A stretch of 64,000 nt of DNA. It comes from Pseudomonas paraglycinae. Its GTDB lineage: Bacteria; Pseudomonadota; Gammaproteobacteria; Pseudomonadales; Pseudomonadaceae. How positions within the stretch are numbered: the first letter of the stretch is position 1; the number at the start of each line of letters is the position of its first letter. The position numbers and the translations under genes are program-made. The stretch is taken from the NCBI RefSeq assembly GCF_021601625.1, contig NZ_BQHR01000004.1:366775-430774 (forward strand), in the 5' to 3' direction. The notes below the pieces were generated by a model. That model worked only from the letters and a program-made list of their open reading frames with translations. It was not told where the DNA came from and did no database searches. Shown piece after piece: positions 52,670 through 62,490 of the stretch.

Positions 52670-53785
52670 ATGACACAACAACTGTTCCGTCCCATCGCCC
52701 TCGGCCCCTACACACTTCCCCACCGGGTGGCGATGGCGCCGTTGACTCGCTCTCGTGCCGGGCAACCGGGCGACATCCCGACGTCCATGAACGCCGAGTA
52801 CTACCGCCAGCGGGCGAGCGCCGCGCTGATCATCACCGAGGCAACGCAGATTTCCCGTCAGGGCCAGGGTTATGCGTGGACGCCTGGCATCTACAACGAT
52901 GAACAAGTGCAAGCCTGGCGCGAAGTCAGCCGCGAGGTACACGAGGCTGGCGGGTTGATCTTCATGCAGCTGTGGCATGTGGGCCGCGTATCGCACCCAA
53001 GCTTTCAACCGGACAACGCATTGCCGGTGGCGCCGAGCGCATTGCCGGTGCCGGGCAAGACCTTCATCGTCGATGCCGAGGGCAACGGTGTCTGGGGCGA
53101 CGTGCCCGTACCGCGCGCACTGCAAACGTCGGAAATCGCCGACATCATCAACGACTACCGCCGCGCCGCCCGCAATGCGCTGAACGCCGGGATGGATGGC
53201 GTGGAAATTCACGCGGGCAACGGCTATCTGCTGGACCAGTTCATCAACAGCAACAGCAACCAGCGCACCGACGGTTATGGCGGCCCCCTGGAAAACCGTG
53301 CGCGTCTGTTACTGGAAGTGGTGGCCGCCGTGGTCGACGAAGTCGGCGCCGACCGTGTCGGCGTGCGCCTGACGCCCATGGGCCGCTTCATGGGCATGGG
53401 TGATGAATCGCCGGAAGCCACGTTCGGCTACATCGTGAGTTCGTTGAACCGCTGGAAACTGGCCTACCTGCATCTGGTCGAGCCCGCCGTGGTCGGCACC
53501 GTCAAGGATGAAAACTTCGATCCGCGCTGGGACGCGATCATCGCTCAGTTGCGTGATGCCTGGGCTGGCGTGTTGATGATCGCCGGCGGCTACGACCCCG
53601 AGTCGGCGGAACAGGCGCTGGCCGACGGTCGCGCCGACATTATCGCGTTCGGCCGACCGTTCCTGGCCAACCCCGATCTGCCTCGGCGAATCCGCGAAGG
53701 CCTGACGCTCAACGCACCGGACCCGAGCACGTTCTTTGGCGGCGATCAGCGTGGCTATACCGACTACCCGGTGCACGCCCACTGA
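52670..53785 (+). CDS. Alkene reductase, old yellow enzyme family (second copy)
   Basis: 371 residues from ATG 52670, with GGAG 7 nt upstream. FMN barrel motifs: HRVAMAPLTRSRAGQPGDIP, ITEATQISRQGQGYAWTPG, FMQLWHVGRVSHPS, the His/Asn pair in EIHAGNGYLLDQFI, QRTDGYGGPLENRAR and AFGRPFLANPDLP. It is a paralogue of 29692. It lies 148 bp after the Mo subunit on the same strand, so read-through or a shared regulon is possible. Confidence 0.93.
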   Translation: MTQQLFRPIALGPYTLPHRVAMAPLTRSRAGQPGDIPTSMNAEYYRQRASAALIITEATQISRQGQGYAWTPGIYNDEQVQAWREVSREVHEAGGLIFMQLWHVGRVSHPSFQPDNALPVAPSALPVPGKTFIVDAEGNGVWGDVPVPRALQTSEIADIINDYRRAARNALNAGMDGVEIHAGNGYLLDQFINSNSNQRTDGYGGPLENRARLLLEVVAAVVDEVGADRVGVRLTPMGRFMGMGDESPEATFGYIVSSLNRWKLAYLHLVEPAVVGTVKDENFDPRWDAIIAQLRDAWAGVLMIAGGYDPESAEQALADGRADIIAFGRPFLANPDLPRRIREGLTLNAPDPSTFFGGDQRGYTDYPVHAH

Positions 53786-53807
53786 TGCGCTGAACAGCGG
53801 ACGCAAA

Positions 53808-53836
53808 AAGGCCTGTCACATCGGCAGGCCTTGTTC
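53808..53836. terminator. Terminator-like hairpin between convergent genes
   Basis: AAGGCCTG pairs with CAGGCCTT around TCACATCGG. It lacks a clean T-run on the right but has A5 on the left, so it is better suited to the leftward cupin gene. Confidence 0.6.
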
Positions 53837-53850
53837 GTTTTCGCGGAGCA

Positions 53851-54276
53851 TTACTGCTTGAGAATCAGCAGCGGCTCGCCCTTCTTGACGATGTAGGTCG
53901 CCAGTTCCGAGCCCTTCTCGTTGCCGACATTCTTGGCGATATGCGCCACACCCGCCGGGATGAACAGCGAATCACCCGCCTTCAGCGTCACCGGCGCCTG
54001 CCCTTCAAGCCGATACTCGAACGTGCCGCTGATCACGTAAGCCACTTCCACACCCGGATGCGCATGGTTGGGCGAGGTGACGCCTGGTTCGAAATCGACG
54101 CGAGCCTGTATCACCTCGCGATCCGCAGCACCCAGATCCTGACGGACCAGATCGGTACGGCTCAGGCCTTGTTGCCAGTTCTTCGCCGGGGCGGCAGATG
54201 GGGTTTCAGCCGCCTGTGCGAGGCCGGTCAGCGAAACGAGTACGGCGGCAGCGGTCATCAGAAGTGTGCGGCGCAT
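53851..54276 (-). CDS. Periplasmic cupin-domain protein
   Basis: 141 residues from ATG 54276 (AGAGGA upstream) with a cleavable signal (TLLMTAAAVLVSLTGLAQAAE). The cupin motifs are HAHPGVEVAYVISGTFEYRL (metal ligands His, His, Glu) and PAGVAHIAKNVG. A small beta-barrel, possibly a metal-dependent dioxygenase or a sensor of small molecules; function unknown. It converges with the alkene reductase and lies 124 bp from the LysR stop on the same strand. Confidence 0.85.
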   Translation of the reverse strand: MRRTLLMTAAAVLVSLTGLAQAAETPSAAPAKNWQQGLSRTDLVRQDLGAADREVIQARVDFEPGVTSPNHAHPGVEVAYVISGTFEYRLEGQAPVTLKAGDSLFIPAGVAHIAKNVGNEKGSELATYIVKKGEPLLILKQ

Positions 54277-54399
54277 GGTGTTGTCCTCTTGGAAGTCGTG
54301 GTGTGTTGGCACCTACTTTGGGCGAGGCCTGTATGCGGGATGTGTCCTGATGACGGGGTTTGTTACCCGTTTGTGTACGGCGGCGCGATGGATACACGC

Positions 54400-55302
54400 T
54401 TATACAAAGGGTTTGGCCAGCACCTGCGATAGCCAGCCTCTGAACGCCACGATCTTTTTCGATTCGGCCTGATCGTGGGGCGTGACGAGGTAGAAGCCGG
54501 AAGCGGATTTCAAGCGCAAATCAAACGGCGCCACCAGCCTGCCCGCCCGCAGATCGTCATCGACATAGGTCGAGCGACCGATGCACACGCCCTGCCCGTC
54601 AATCGCCGCCTGCACCGCCATCATCGCCAGGTCGAAGGTCAATCGCGGACCCTTGGCCGTCAGCGGTGGCTGGCCTGCCGCGTGCAGCCAATCGTTCCAG
54701 TCATTGGCGGTCACGCCGCTGACTTGCAGCAAAGGGTGATGGGCCAGGTCCACCGGTGTATTCAACGGCTTGTCGCCGTTCAGCAGTCGCGGACTGCACA
54801 CCGGAAAGATCTCGTCGGCCATCAACCAGTCGGCCCGCAGCCCCGGCCAGTTCCCGTCGCCGTAGCGGATCGCCGCATCGATGCCGCCCTTGCGAAAGTC
54901 CACCCACTCGGTGGAAGCGCTGATCCGCACATCAATCTCGGGATGCGCCTCGCGAAATGATGGCAATCGCGGCAACAACCATTTCGATGCCACCGACACC
55001 AGCGTGCTGATGGTCAGGACGCTGTTGTGGCTGGATTCCAGCAGCTTTTCAGTCGAGTAGCGCAATTCAAGAAACGCTGAGCGGATGCCGGGCAAGTAAG
55101 CATTGCCCTCCTCGGTCAATGCCAAACCGTCCTTCAAGCGCATGAACAGACGCACGCCAAGCTCATCCTCGAGGCGACGGATCTGATGGCTGATCGCAGT
55201 TTGCGTGACGTTCAGTTCTTCAGCGGCGCGGGTGAAGCTCATATGCCGGGCGGCGCATTCGAAGGCGCGCAATCCATTGAGCGATGGCAGTCGGGGGAGC
55301 AT
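54400..55302 (-). CDS. LysR-family regulator (GcvA-like)
   Basis: 300 residues from ATG 55302. HTH: SFTRAAEELNVTQTAISHQI, RRLEDELGVRLFMRLKDGLA; then an effector domain (RISASTEWVDFRKGGIDAAIRYG). The opening LPSLNGLRAFECAARHMSF is characteristic of GcvA/AmpR-like regulators. It is divergent from a glutathione S-transferase gene (109 bp between starts), its probable target. Confidence 0.9.
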   Translation of the reverse strand: MLPRLPSLNGLRAFECAARHMSFTRAAEELNVTQTAISHQIRRLEDELGVRLFMRLKDGLALTEEGNAYLPGIRSAFLELRYSTEKLLESSHNSVLTISTLVSVASKWLLPRLPSFREAHPEIDVRISASTEWVDFRKGGIDAAIRYGDGNWPGLRADWLMADEIFPVCSPRLLNGDKPLNTPVDLAHHPLLQVSGVTANDWNDWLHAAGQPPLTAKGPRLTFDLAMMAVQAAIDGQGVCIGRSTYVDDDLRAGRLVAPFDLRLKSASGFYLVTPHDQAESKKIVAFRGWLSQVLAKPFV

Positions 55303-55411
55303 ATGACCTCTTAGAGTCCATGAGATTTTGTCATACGCTAGCACTGCATTTGTCCTTTGCGAAGCGGCGCGGCGATAGCGGATTCTGAGGCTCTACCTGC
55401 AAGGAGATCCC

Positions 55412-56026
55412 ATGAAACTGTACTTCGCCCCCATGACCTGTTCGCTGTCGCCGCACATTGTGCTGCGCGAGCTGGAGCTGCCGTTCGAGCTGATCCGCGT
55501 CAACAACCAGACCAAGCAAACCGCCGACGGCCGGGACTTTCGCCAGATCAATCCGAAGGGCTACGTGGCCGCGCTGATGCTCGACAACGGTGAAGTGCTG
55601 ACCGAAGGGCCGGCGATTCTGCAATACCTCGCCGACCTCGTACCCGGTCATTCGATGGCCCCGGCCAATGGCACCTGGGAACGCTCGCGCCTGCAGGAAT
55701 ACCTGAATTTCATCAGTTCGGAAATTCATGGAGGCAGCGCGCCGTTGTTCAGCAGCGAAATCCCGGAAACTACCAAAACGCTCTTCAAACACAAACTGTT
55801 CAAGCGCCTGGATTACCTGAACCGCATCCTCGCGACACAGCCCTTTATGATGCAAGTGTTCGGCGTAGCGGATGCCTATCTGTTTACGGTGCTGAAGTGG
55901 TTGCCGACATTCAGTATCGCCATCGAAGACTGGCCAGCGCTGGCGAGTTACATGTCGCGCATCGCCGAGCGGCCCAGTGTGCGGGCGGCCATCGCGTCAG
56001 AGGAAGCCACGCAACCGGTCGTCTGA
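55412..56026 (+). CDS. gstA: Glutathione S-transferase, beta-class-like
   Basis: 204 residues. The thioredoxin-fold N-domain begins MKLYFAPMTCSLSPHIVLRE with C10, the beta-class active-site cysteine. NPKGYVAALMLDNGEVLTEG holds the cis-Pro and glutathione contacts, and the helical C-domain has VFGVADAYLFTVLKW. AAGGAG precedes the ATG. It conjugates or reduces electrophiles with glutathione. It is divergent from a LysR regulator. Confidence 0.92.
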   Translation: MKLYFAPMTCSLSPHIVLRELELPFELIRVNNQTKQTADGRDFRQINPKGYVAALMLDNGEVLTEGPAILQYLADLVPGHSMAPANGTWERSRLQEYLNFISSEIHGGSAPLFSSEIPETTKTLFKHKLFKRLDYLNRILATQPFMMQVFGVADAYLFTVLKWLPTFSIAIEDWPALASYMSRIAERPSVRAAIASEEATQPVV

Positions 56027-56069
56027 CATGACCGGTTGCGCCAAGCGCCCTTAATGGGCCGGCGCGCAG

Positions 56070-56372
56070 TCAGGCGCCCGACTCCGGATCACTTGCCGGC
56101 AGGCCCCGCGCTTCTCTGTCTTCATCATCCTTGGCGGTGCTCTGCGGGTTGGCGTCGGCGCTTCCCGAGCCGTTGCCGTCCTGCGGATGCTCAGAACCCA
56201 CCGAATCGTTGGCCGCCACATCGCTCATGTCTTCTTCCAGTGGTGCTTCATCGTCCGGCGGCAAGGGGACTGGCGACTCATCCTTGCGGGGATCATGGCC
56301 GGTTTCGTTGTCGGTGGTGCGCGTCACGGCCTGTTGTGACAGGTTGCCGGGTGCATTTTCATCAATGTCCAT
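56070..56372 (-). CDS. Acidic, disordered hypothetical protein
   Basis: 100 residues from ATG 56372 (CGGAGAACCTC upstream). Very rich in Asp, Glu, Ser and Pro, without hydrophobic segments (for example PLPPDDEAPLEEDMSDVAAN), so probably unstructured. No family recognised. It converges with the GST gene; the frame extends upstream to 56540 but that part would overlap the PqiA gene. Confidence 0.65.
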   Translation of the reverse strand: MDIDENAPGNLSQQAVTRTTDNETGHDPRKDESPVPLPPDDEAPLEEDMSDVAANDSVGSEHPQDGNGSGSADANPQSTAKDDEDREARGLPASDPESGA

Positions 56373-56529
56373 GAGGTTCTCCGTTCTGGTGCGCAATGTT
56401 CGTACCTGAAGGTGTGAAACGAGTGAGTGGTGCTTAGTGCCCGGTATTGGACGAATGGCGCTCCGGTTGCCGAATGCCCCAGCGCTTCTATAGTGAAGGG
56501 GTTCAAGCCCTTCTCCCTTCGAGCGCCCC

Positions 56530-57126
56530 ATGGCCAGCACCGATCAACTGATCATCTGCGAGCATTGCGACTGCGTGTACAAAAAAGTCGTGCTGGCCAA
56601 ACACCAGAAGACCCTCTGCGTGCGTTGCGGCGCCGTGCTCCAGCGCTACAACAACCTGAGCGTGGAGCAACGGCTGGCCCTGAGCTTCACCGCGGCGATG
56701 CTGTGGCTGTTCGCCAATTTCTACCCGGTGATGAGCATCAGCATGAAAGGCCTGAAAAACAGCGCGACCCTTTGGGATTCGGTGCTGGCCCTGAGTCAGG
56801 GGCCGATCACCTTCATGGCGATGGTCGCGGCGATCTCGATCATCATCGCCCCGGCCTTTCAGCTGGTTCTGTTGATCTGGGTCTTGAGCTTCGCCCTCGC
56901 CTCGCGCCGTTCGCCAGGGTTCAAGCTGTGCATGCGCTGGCTGGAAACGCTGAGGCCGTGGAGCATGCTCGAAGTGTGCCTGCTCGGCGCAATGGTGGCG
57001 GTGTTCAAACTGGCGGGCATGCTCGACGTCATTCCCGGCATCGGCCTGTTTGCGCTGGCCGTGCTCAGCCTGTTGCTGATCCGCATCGCCGGGCGCGACG
57101 TGCGTGAACTGTGGGACATCCTATGA
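56530..57126 (+). CDS. pqiA: PqiA/YebS-family membrane protein, first copy
   Basis: 198 residues. An N-terminal zinc ribbon (CEHCDCVY...CVRCGAVL) precedes four helices: LSFTAAMLWLFANFYPVMSI, ITFMAMVAAISIIIAPAFQL, LEVCLLGAMVAVFKLAGML and GLFALAVLSLLLIRIAG. PqiA works with the MCE protein PqiB and lipoprotein PqiC in moving lipid between membranes. Its stop overlaps the next gene's ATG. The long YebS/PqiA protein of E. coli carries two such modules; here they are separate genes. Confidence 0.9.
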   Translation: MASTDQLIICEHCDCVYKKVVLAKHQKTLCVRCGAVLQRYNNLSVEQRLALSFTAAMLWLFANFYPVMSISMKGLKNSATLWDSVLALSQGPITFMAMVAAISIIIAPAFQLVLLIWVLSFALASRRSPGFKLCMRWLETLRPWSMLEVCLLGAMVAVFKLAGMLDVIPGIGLFALAVLSLLLIRIAGRDVRELWDIL

Positions 57127-57794
57127 AACGACCACCGACGGCAACCGAACTCAACCTCTGCCTGTGCCACAGCTGCGGACTGGCCTGCGACATGACCGGC
57201 GAACCGCACCAATGCCCGCGCTGCGACGCCCCGCTGCACCGGCGCAAGACCAACTCGCTGACCCGCACCTGGGCGTACATGTTCGCCGCGCTGGCGTTTT
57301 ACGTGCCGGCGAATCTGCTGCCGGTGATGAACACCACCCTGCTCGGCAGCGGCGCCGACAGCACCATCATGAGCGGCGTGCTGGAGTTCTGGGAACACGG
57401 CGCGTGGGACATCGCCCTGATCATCTTCATCGCCAGTATTGCGGTGCCGGGGGTGAAATTCGTTGCGCTGACCTTGCTGTTGGTCACCGTGCAACGGGAC
57501 AGCCATTGGGCGCGCAAGGAGCGTTCGAAGCTGTACCGTTTCGTCGAACTGATCGGCTATTGGTCGATGCTCGATGTGCTGGTGGTCGCGCTGGTGGCGG
57601 CGCTGGTGAAATTCCAGGCGCTGGGGGATATCGAGCCGCGCGTAGGGATTCTGTTCTTCGGCCTTGTGGTGGTCTTTACGATGCTTTCGGCGATGAGCTT
57701 CGACCCGCGCCTGATCTGGGATAACGCGCCGGACGAAGAAACGGAAGAACCCCGACACTCGACTGAACAAGTGCCGGGGCATCAAGCGGTTTGA
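57123..57794 (+). CDS. pqiA: PqiA/YebS-family membrane protein, second copy
   Basis: 223 residues, ATG overlapping the previous stop (ATGA). Zinc ribbon CHSCGLAC...CPRCDAPL, then helices beginning YMFAALAFYVPANLLPVM and a WSMLDVLVVALVAAL segment. It corresponds to the second half of a fused PqiA. No MCE (pqiB) or pqiC gene follows; the next gene is a convergent SDR 6 bp on. The lipid-transfer partner must be elsewhere, or the pair works alone. Confidence 0.9.
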   Translation: MKRPPTATELNLCLCHSCGLACDMTGEPHQCPRCDAPLHRRKTNSLTRTWAYMFAALAFYVPANLLPVMNTTLLGSGADSTIMSGVLEFWEHGAWDIALIIFIASIAVPGVKFVALTLLLVTVQRDSHWARKERSKLYRFVELIGYWSMLDVLVVALVAALVKFQALGDIEPRVGILFFGLVVVFTMLSAMSFDPRLIWDNAPDEETEEPRHSTEQVPGHQAV

Positions 57795-57800
57795 GTCAGA

Positions 57801-58550
57801 TCAGATCTGCGCAGTACCGCCGTCAACGAACAACTCGATGCCGTTGACGAAGCTGCTGTCATCCGAGGCCAGGAACAGCGCAGCCTTGGCAATCTCGCTC
57901 GGCTCGCCCAGACGCCCGATCGGCACTATCGACGCCAGTTGATCGAACAGCCCCTGGGTGTGTTCCGCCGGCACCAGCCCTGCCAGACCTGGCGTGCGCA
58001 CCGGGCCAGGGCTGATGGCGTTGACGCGGATGCGCCGTGGTTTCAAGTCCAGCAACCATGAGCGGGCGAAGTTGCGCACCGCCGCTTTACTCGCGCTGTA
58101 GACGCTGAAGTTCTCCGTGCCCTGCACCGAGGTGGTCGACGAGGTCAGCAGAATCGAGGCGCCATCGCGCAGCAGCGGCAAGGCCTTCTGCACGGTGAAC
58201 AGCGTGCCCTTCACGTTGGCGTCGAAAATCCGGTCGAAGTGCTCTTCGGTGATCGAACCCAGCGGCAGCATGTCCCCGCCGCCGGCGTTGGCGAACAGGA
58301 TGTCGAGGTGTCCGGCCTTGGCGGAAATCTCGCTGTAGATGCGATCCAGATCCTCCAGCTTCGCCACGTCGCCCTGAATGCCGATGGCCCGTGGGCCGAT
58401 GGCGGCGACCGCTTTGTCCAGTTCGGCCTGACGGCGGCCGGTGATGAATACGGTAGCGCCCTGGGCGACGAACTCCTGCGCCGACGCCAGGCCGATGCCG
58501 GTGGTGCCGCCAGTGATCAGTGCGATTTTGCCTTCAAGTCTGTTGCTCAT
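57801..58550 (-). CDS. Short-chain dehydrogenase/reductase
   Basis: 249 residues from ATG 58550 (GGAG upstream). Classical [42 protein letters not shown] (variant of NNAG), catalytic YSASK and the C-terminal [12 protein letters not shown]. It is divergent from a LysR gene with a perfect dyad between them and is that regulator's likely target. The substrate is unknown. Confidence 0.92.
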   Translation of the reverse strand: MSNRLEGKIALITGGTTGIGLASAQEFVAQGATVFITGRRQAELDKAVAAIGPRAIGIQGDVAKLEDLDRIYSEISAKAGHLDILFANAGGGDMLPLGSITEEHFDRIFDANVKGTLFTVQKALPLLRDGASILLTSSTTSVQGTENFSVYSASKAAVRNFARSWLLDLKPRRIRVNAISPGPVRTPGLAGLVPAEHTQGLFDQLASIVPIGRLGEPSEIAKAALFLASDDSSFVNGIELFVDGGTAQI

Positions 58551-58659
58551 GATGAATCTCCAGTAACCGTTTCGAGGTAGGTGACGGGTCGTAGGTGAGC
58601 CGTTGGAAGCGACTTTAGGCCGATCGATTGAATTGAAAAATCCGCAAAATCGGTTTTGT

Positions 58660-58679
58660 TTGTGCACAGACATGCACAA
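58660..58679. promoter_or_regulatory. LysR-type operator between SDR and LysR genes
   Basis: TTGTGCA, 6-bp centre, TGCACAA: a perfect 7-bp inverted repeat containing T-N11-A, the LysR-binding signature. It lies 36 bp before the LysR start, consistent with autoregulation and divergent control. Confidence 0.75.
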
Positions 58680-58714
58680 TACTCAGCCGTGTCCAATCCA
58701 CTGAGCCCGAATCG

Positions 58715-59611
58715 ATGAATCAGTTAATGGCGATCCGCACCTTCGCCCGCGTCGTGGAAAGCGGTTCGTTCACCAAAGCCGCCGACTCGCTGAACCTGCC
58801 GAAAACCACCGTCAGCAAACTGATCGGCCAACTGGAAAACCACCTCGGCGTGCGCCTGCTGCAACGCACCACCCGCCGCCTCACCGTCACCGCCGACGGC
58901 GCTTCCTATTACCAACTGACCCAACAACTGCTGCATCAACTGGACGACATCGACCAAGGCTTCAGCCAGGCCCAGGGGCTGCCGCGCGGCCGGATTCGCG
59001 TGGACATCGGCGGCTCGACCGCGACGATGCTGGTGATCCCCGAGCTGCCGAAATTCTTCGAACGCTATCCGGACATCCAGGTTGATCTGGGCGTCAGCGA
59101 CCGCCCCGTGGACTTGATCAGCGAGCGCGTCGACTGCGTGATTCGCGGCGGTCCGCTGACCGAACAAACCCTGGCCGTGCGCCGCCTCGGCGAAGTGTCG
59201 TGGACGACCTGCGCCACGCCCGATTATCTGCAACGCCACGGCACCCCGAGCCACCCGCTCGACCTGGCCAGCCATCAGCTGATCGCTTACCGCTCGGCCT
59301 CCACCGGGCGCATCCTGCCGTCGAACTTCCAGCGCAACGGCGAACGCCATCAGATCGAAGGCAAAGGCCTGATCAGCGTCAACGAGAGCAACGCGCACCT
59401 GGCGGCAGGCCTTGCTGGTCTGGGGATCATCCACACCTTCAGCTACACGGTCAGGACGGCCATCGAGCGCGGCGAACTGGTGCCGATCCTCGAGGACTGG
59501 CGTCCGCCAGCGTATCCGTTTCATGTGCTGTATCCGCCGAACCGCCATTTGAGCAATCGTGTGCGGGTGTTTATCGATTGGCTGGTGGAGCGGTTTGCTC
59601 AGGTCGATTGA
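58715..59611 (+). CDS. LysR-family regulator, divergent to an SDR
   Basis: 298 residues. HTH: SFTKAADSLNLPKTTVSKLI, LENHLGVRLLQRTTRRLTVT. The effector domain follows (GRIRVDIGGSTATMLVIPEL, DCVIRGGPLTEQTLAVRRLG). The MNQLMAIRTFARVVESGS start is typical of the subgroup that controls adjacent SDR or quinone reductases. The gene downstream on the same strand (quinone reductase, 116 bp on) may be part of the same regulon. Confidence 0.92.
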   Translation: MNQLMAIRTFARVVESGSFTKAADSLNLPKTTVSKLIGQLENHLGVRLLQRTTRRLTVTADGASYYQLTQQLLHQLDDIDQGFSQAQGLPRGRIRVDIGGSTATMLVIPELPKFFERYPDIQVDLGVSDRPVDLISERVDCVIRGGPLTEQTLAVRRLGEVSWTTCATPDYLQRHGTPSHPLDLASHQLIAYRSASTGRILPSNFQRNGERHQIEGKGLISVNESNAHLAAGLAGLGIIHTFSYTVRTAIERGELVPILEDWRPPAYPFHVLYPPNRHLSNRVRVFIDWLVERFAQVD

Positions 59612-59727
59612 GGTGCTGCGCGAGCATTGCTGACTTTTACGCAAAACACCTTTGACCCAGGGCCGGTTCTTCTAATGTCCGTTGCCACCGATACTGGCGG
59701 CCATCGACTTTCATGGGAAACCGCACA

Positions 59728-60720
59728 ATGCAAACCGATTACGCTGCCTGGGCCTGGACGTCCGGCCAAGGGCTGGATGGCCTGACACTGACCCGCAAAC
59801 CCCTCGTGCAACCCGGCCCCGGGCAAGTGCTGGTGGCCAACCGCGCCATCGCCTTGAACCCGGTGGACTGGAAGATCATCGAGTGGGGCCATCCCGCCTG
59901 GAGCACCGGCCGTGTGCCGGGTGTCGACGGCATGGGCGTGGTGGTCGCAGCCGGCGCCGGCGTGACACTGCAACCCGGCAGTCGCGTGGCGTATCACCAA
60001 TCACTGGCGAGCGATGGCAGCTTCGCCGAGTACTGCCTGCTCGACGCCGCCACCGTGCTGTCGGTGCCCGCCGCGCTCGATGATGCCGCGGCGGCGTCAC
60101 TGCCCTGCCCCGGTTTGACCGCGTGGCAAGCCGTGGAAAAAGTCCCGGCGAATGGCGCAGCCGATGTGCTGGTGATCGGCGCCGGCGGCGCGGTCGGCCT
60201 GCTGCTGGTGCAACTGGCGGTACAACGCGGATGGCGGGTCTGGGCGACCGCGTCCGGCGCGCATCATGCAAAGCTCAAGGCCCTGGGCGCAGTCGGCGTA
60301 TTCGATTACCGCGAACCGGACTGGCAAACCGCACTCGCAGCCAGCCTCGGCGAACGTCGTTTGCACGCCGTATTCGACACGGTCAGCGGCGCTCACGCGG
60401 CGAAAATGGCCGACCTGCTGGGCTACAACGGCCATCTGGTGTGCATTCAGGACCGTCAGGAAATCGCGCCGCTGCCGGCGTTCACCACCGCGATTTCGCT
60501 GCATGAAGTGGCATTGAACAGCTTCCACATCCACGCCAGCCTGCACGATCGCCAGACCTTGCGCCGCAACGGCGAGCAGTTGCTGCAAGCGCTGCTCGAC
60601 GGCAGCCTGATCGGCCCGGCGCTGCAGATGTTCAACTTCGATGAATTGCCCCAGGCCTTGCGCGCCCTGAAGGACGGCGCGGGTGGCGGGAAATGGGTGA
60701 CGCGATTGCCCAGCGCCTGA
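59728..60720 (+). CDS. Zinc-less quinone oxidoreductase (MDR family)
   Basis: 330 residues. The GroES-like domain has ALNPVDWKIIEWGHP and GVDGMGVVVAAG; the nucleotide site is VIGAGGAVGLLLVQLAVQRG. No structural zinc cysteines. ATG 59728 is chosen over 59713 because the family starts near here; neither has an obvious ribosome site. It probably reduces quinones or enones with NADPH. Confidence 0.88.
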   Translation: MQTDYAAWAWTSGQGLDGLTLTRKPLVQPGPGQVLVANRAIALNPVDWKIIEWGHPAWSTGRVPGVDGMGVVVAAGAGVTLQPGSRVAYHQSLASDGSFAEYCLLDAATVLSVPAALDDAAAASLPCPGLTAWQAVEKVPANGAADVLVIGAGGAVGLLLVQLAVQRGWRVWATASGAHHAKLKALGAVGVFDYREPDWQTALAASLGERRLHAVFDTVSGAHAAKMADLLGYNGHLVCIQDRQEIAPLPAFTTAISLHEVALNSFHIHASLHDRQTLRRNGEQLLQALLDGSLIGPALQMFNFDELPQALRALKDGAGGGKWVTRLPSA

Positions 60721-60841
60721 CAAGCAACCACGGCCCGACTCCCTCGCAATCGCGCCGTTTCGTCTAACCTGACGTTGCACCCGACGATGATTGCCCATCG
60801 ACGGGTGCATCGACCTTGATGCCCACGAAACGGAGAATTCC

Positions 60842-61696
60842 ATGCTCAAGCGAACCCTGGCACTGACCGCTGGTCTGGCCCTGTCCCTGTCCGCCGTGCT
60901 GGCGCAAGCCGCGGAGGTGTTGAAGGTCAGCGCGATTCCCGATGAAGCCCCGACCGAGCTGCTGCGCAAGTTCGAGCCGCTGGGGTCTTATCTGGAGAAG
61001 CAACTGAACATGAAAGTCGAGTTTGTGCCGGTGGCCGACTACCCGGCGGTGGTCGAAGCGTTGGCCACCAACCGTCTCGATCTGGCTTGGCTCGGTGGCT
61101 TCACTTTCGTCCAGGCGCAGTTGAAAAGTGATCCAAAGGTCATTCCGCTGGTGCAGCGTGAGCAAGACGCCCAGTTCACCAGCAAATTCATCACCGCCGA
61201 CCCGAATGTGAAAAGCCTCGCCGACCTCAAGGGCAAGACCTTCGCCTTCGGCTCCGTGTCGTCCACCTCCGGCAGCCTGATGCCGCGCTATTTCATGCTC
61301 AAGGACGGCATCAAACCGGAAAGCTATTTCAGCCGCGTCGGCTACTCCGGCGCCCACGACGCCACCGTCGCCTGGGTGCAGGCCGGCAAAGTCGACGCCG
61401 GTGTGCTGAACGCCAGCGTCTGGCAGAAACTGGTGGACGCCGGCAAGGTCGACACCAACAAGGTCAAGGTCTTCGCCACCACCCCGGCCTACTTCGATTA
61501 CAACTGGACCGTGCGCGGCACCCTCGATCCGGCGCTGGCGGCGAAGATCAAAAAAGCCTTCCTTGACCTCGACCCGGCCAACCCCGAGCACAAGAAAATC
61601 CTCGACCTGCAAGCCGCCAGCCGATTCATCGAAACCAGCCCGGACAATTACAAAGGCATCGAGGAAGCCGCCCGCGCCGCCGACTTGCTGAAATGA
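60842..61696 (+). CDS. ABC importer substrate-binding protein, phosphonate/selenate type
   Basis: 284 residues with a signal peptide ([20 protein letters not shown]). The PhnD-like fold shows [40 protein letters not shown] and [20 protein letters not shown]. Genes like this in Pseudomonas have, to my knowledge, been annotated as putative selenate transporters; phosphonate or phosphite is the alternative. CGGAGAATTCC precedes ATG 60842. It leads an operon with ATPase and two permeases that overlap successively. Confidence 0.85.
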   Translation: MLKRTLALTAGLALSLSAVLAQAAEVLKVSAIPDEAPTELLRKFEPLGSYLEKQLNMKVEFVPVADYPAVVEALATNRLDLAWLGGFTFVQAQLKSDPKVIPLVQREQDAQFTSKFITADPNVKSLADLKGKTFAFGSVSSTSGSLMPRYFMLKDGIKPESYFSRVGYSGAHDATVAWVQAGKVDAGVLNASVWQKLVDAGKVDTNKVKVFATTPAYFDYNWTVRGTLDPALAAKIKKAFLDLDPANPEHKKILDLQAASRFIETSPDNYKGIEEAARAADLLK

Positions 61697-62490
61697 CGCT
61701 GCGCCTCAAACAGGCTTTTCTGCACCACACCAATGGCGTGGAAGCCTTGCGTGGCGTCGATTTACAGATCGAGGCCGGCGAACAGGTGGCGATCATCGGA
61801 CCGTCCGGCGCCGGCAAATCCAGCCTGCTGAATATGCTGGCAACCGCGATTCGACCCAGCAGCGGCGACATCGAAGTGCTGGGCGAGCGCGCCTGGCACT
61901 TGTCCGCCCGCCAACGGCAACGCCTGCGTGCGCGCATCGGTCTGGTGCATCAGGCGCCGCCGTTGCCGCCCCGGCAACGGGTGGTGACGGCGGTGCTGGC
62001 CGGCAAACTCGGCCAATGGAGCCTGGGCAAAAGCCTGATCAACCTGCTGCATCCGCTCGACGTGCCCGGCGCTCGCGCGGCCCTGGCAAAACTGGATCTG
62101 GCCGACAAACTCTTCAGCCAATGCCAGCAACTGTCCGGCGGGCAGTTGCAGCGGGTCGGCATTGCCCGTGTGCTGTATCAGGCGCCGGAGGTGTTGCTGG
62201 CGGATGAGCCGGTCTCGGCGATGGACCCGGTGCTGGCCGGGCACACGCTGTCGATCCTGTCGCGCCATGCTCGCGAGCACAACGTCACGCTGGTGGCGAG
62301 CCTGCACGCGGTGGAACTGGCGCTGGCGCACTTCCCGCGAATCATCGGTTTGCGCGAGGGGCGGATCCTGTTCGACTGCCCGTCCGCGCAAGTCAGCCGC
62401 GACATGCTCGACACCCTCTACGCCAACGAACAACTGCAATCCCCGGCGCCCGCCGTCACCCCACTGATTGTGCAGATTCCGCGATGCTGA
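61693..62490 (+). CDS. ABC importer ATPase
   Basis: 265 residues. Walker [12 protein letters not shown] (near residue 37), Q-loop region, signature [15 protein letters not shown], Walker [13 protein letters not shown] and the H-switch [10 protein letters not shown]. It is PhnC-like. The ATG overlaps the binding-protein stop (ATGA) and its end overlaps the first permease by 7 bp. Confidence 0.93.
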   Translation: MTLRLKQAFLHHTNGVEALRGVDLQIEAGEQVAIIGPSGAGKSSLLNMLATAIRPSSGDIEVLGERAWHLSARQRQRLRARIGLVHQAPPLPPRQRVVTAVLAGKLGQWSLGKSLINLLHPLDVPGARAALAKLDLADKLFSQCQQLSGGQLQRVGIARVLYQAPEVLLADEPVSAMDPVLAGHTLSILSRHAREHNVTLVASLHAVELALAHFPRIIGLREGRILFDCPSAQVSRDMLDTLYANEQLQSPAPAVTPLIVQIPRC

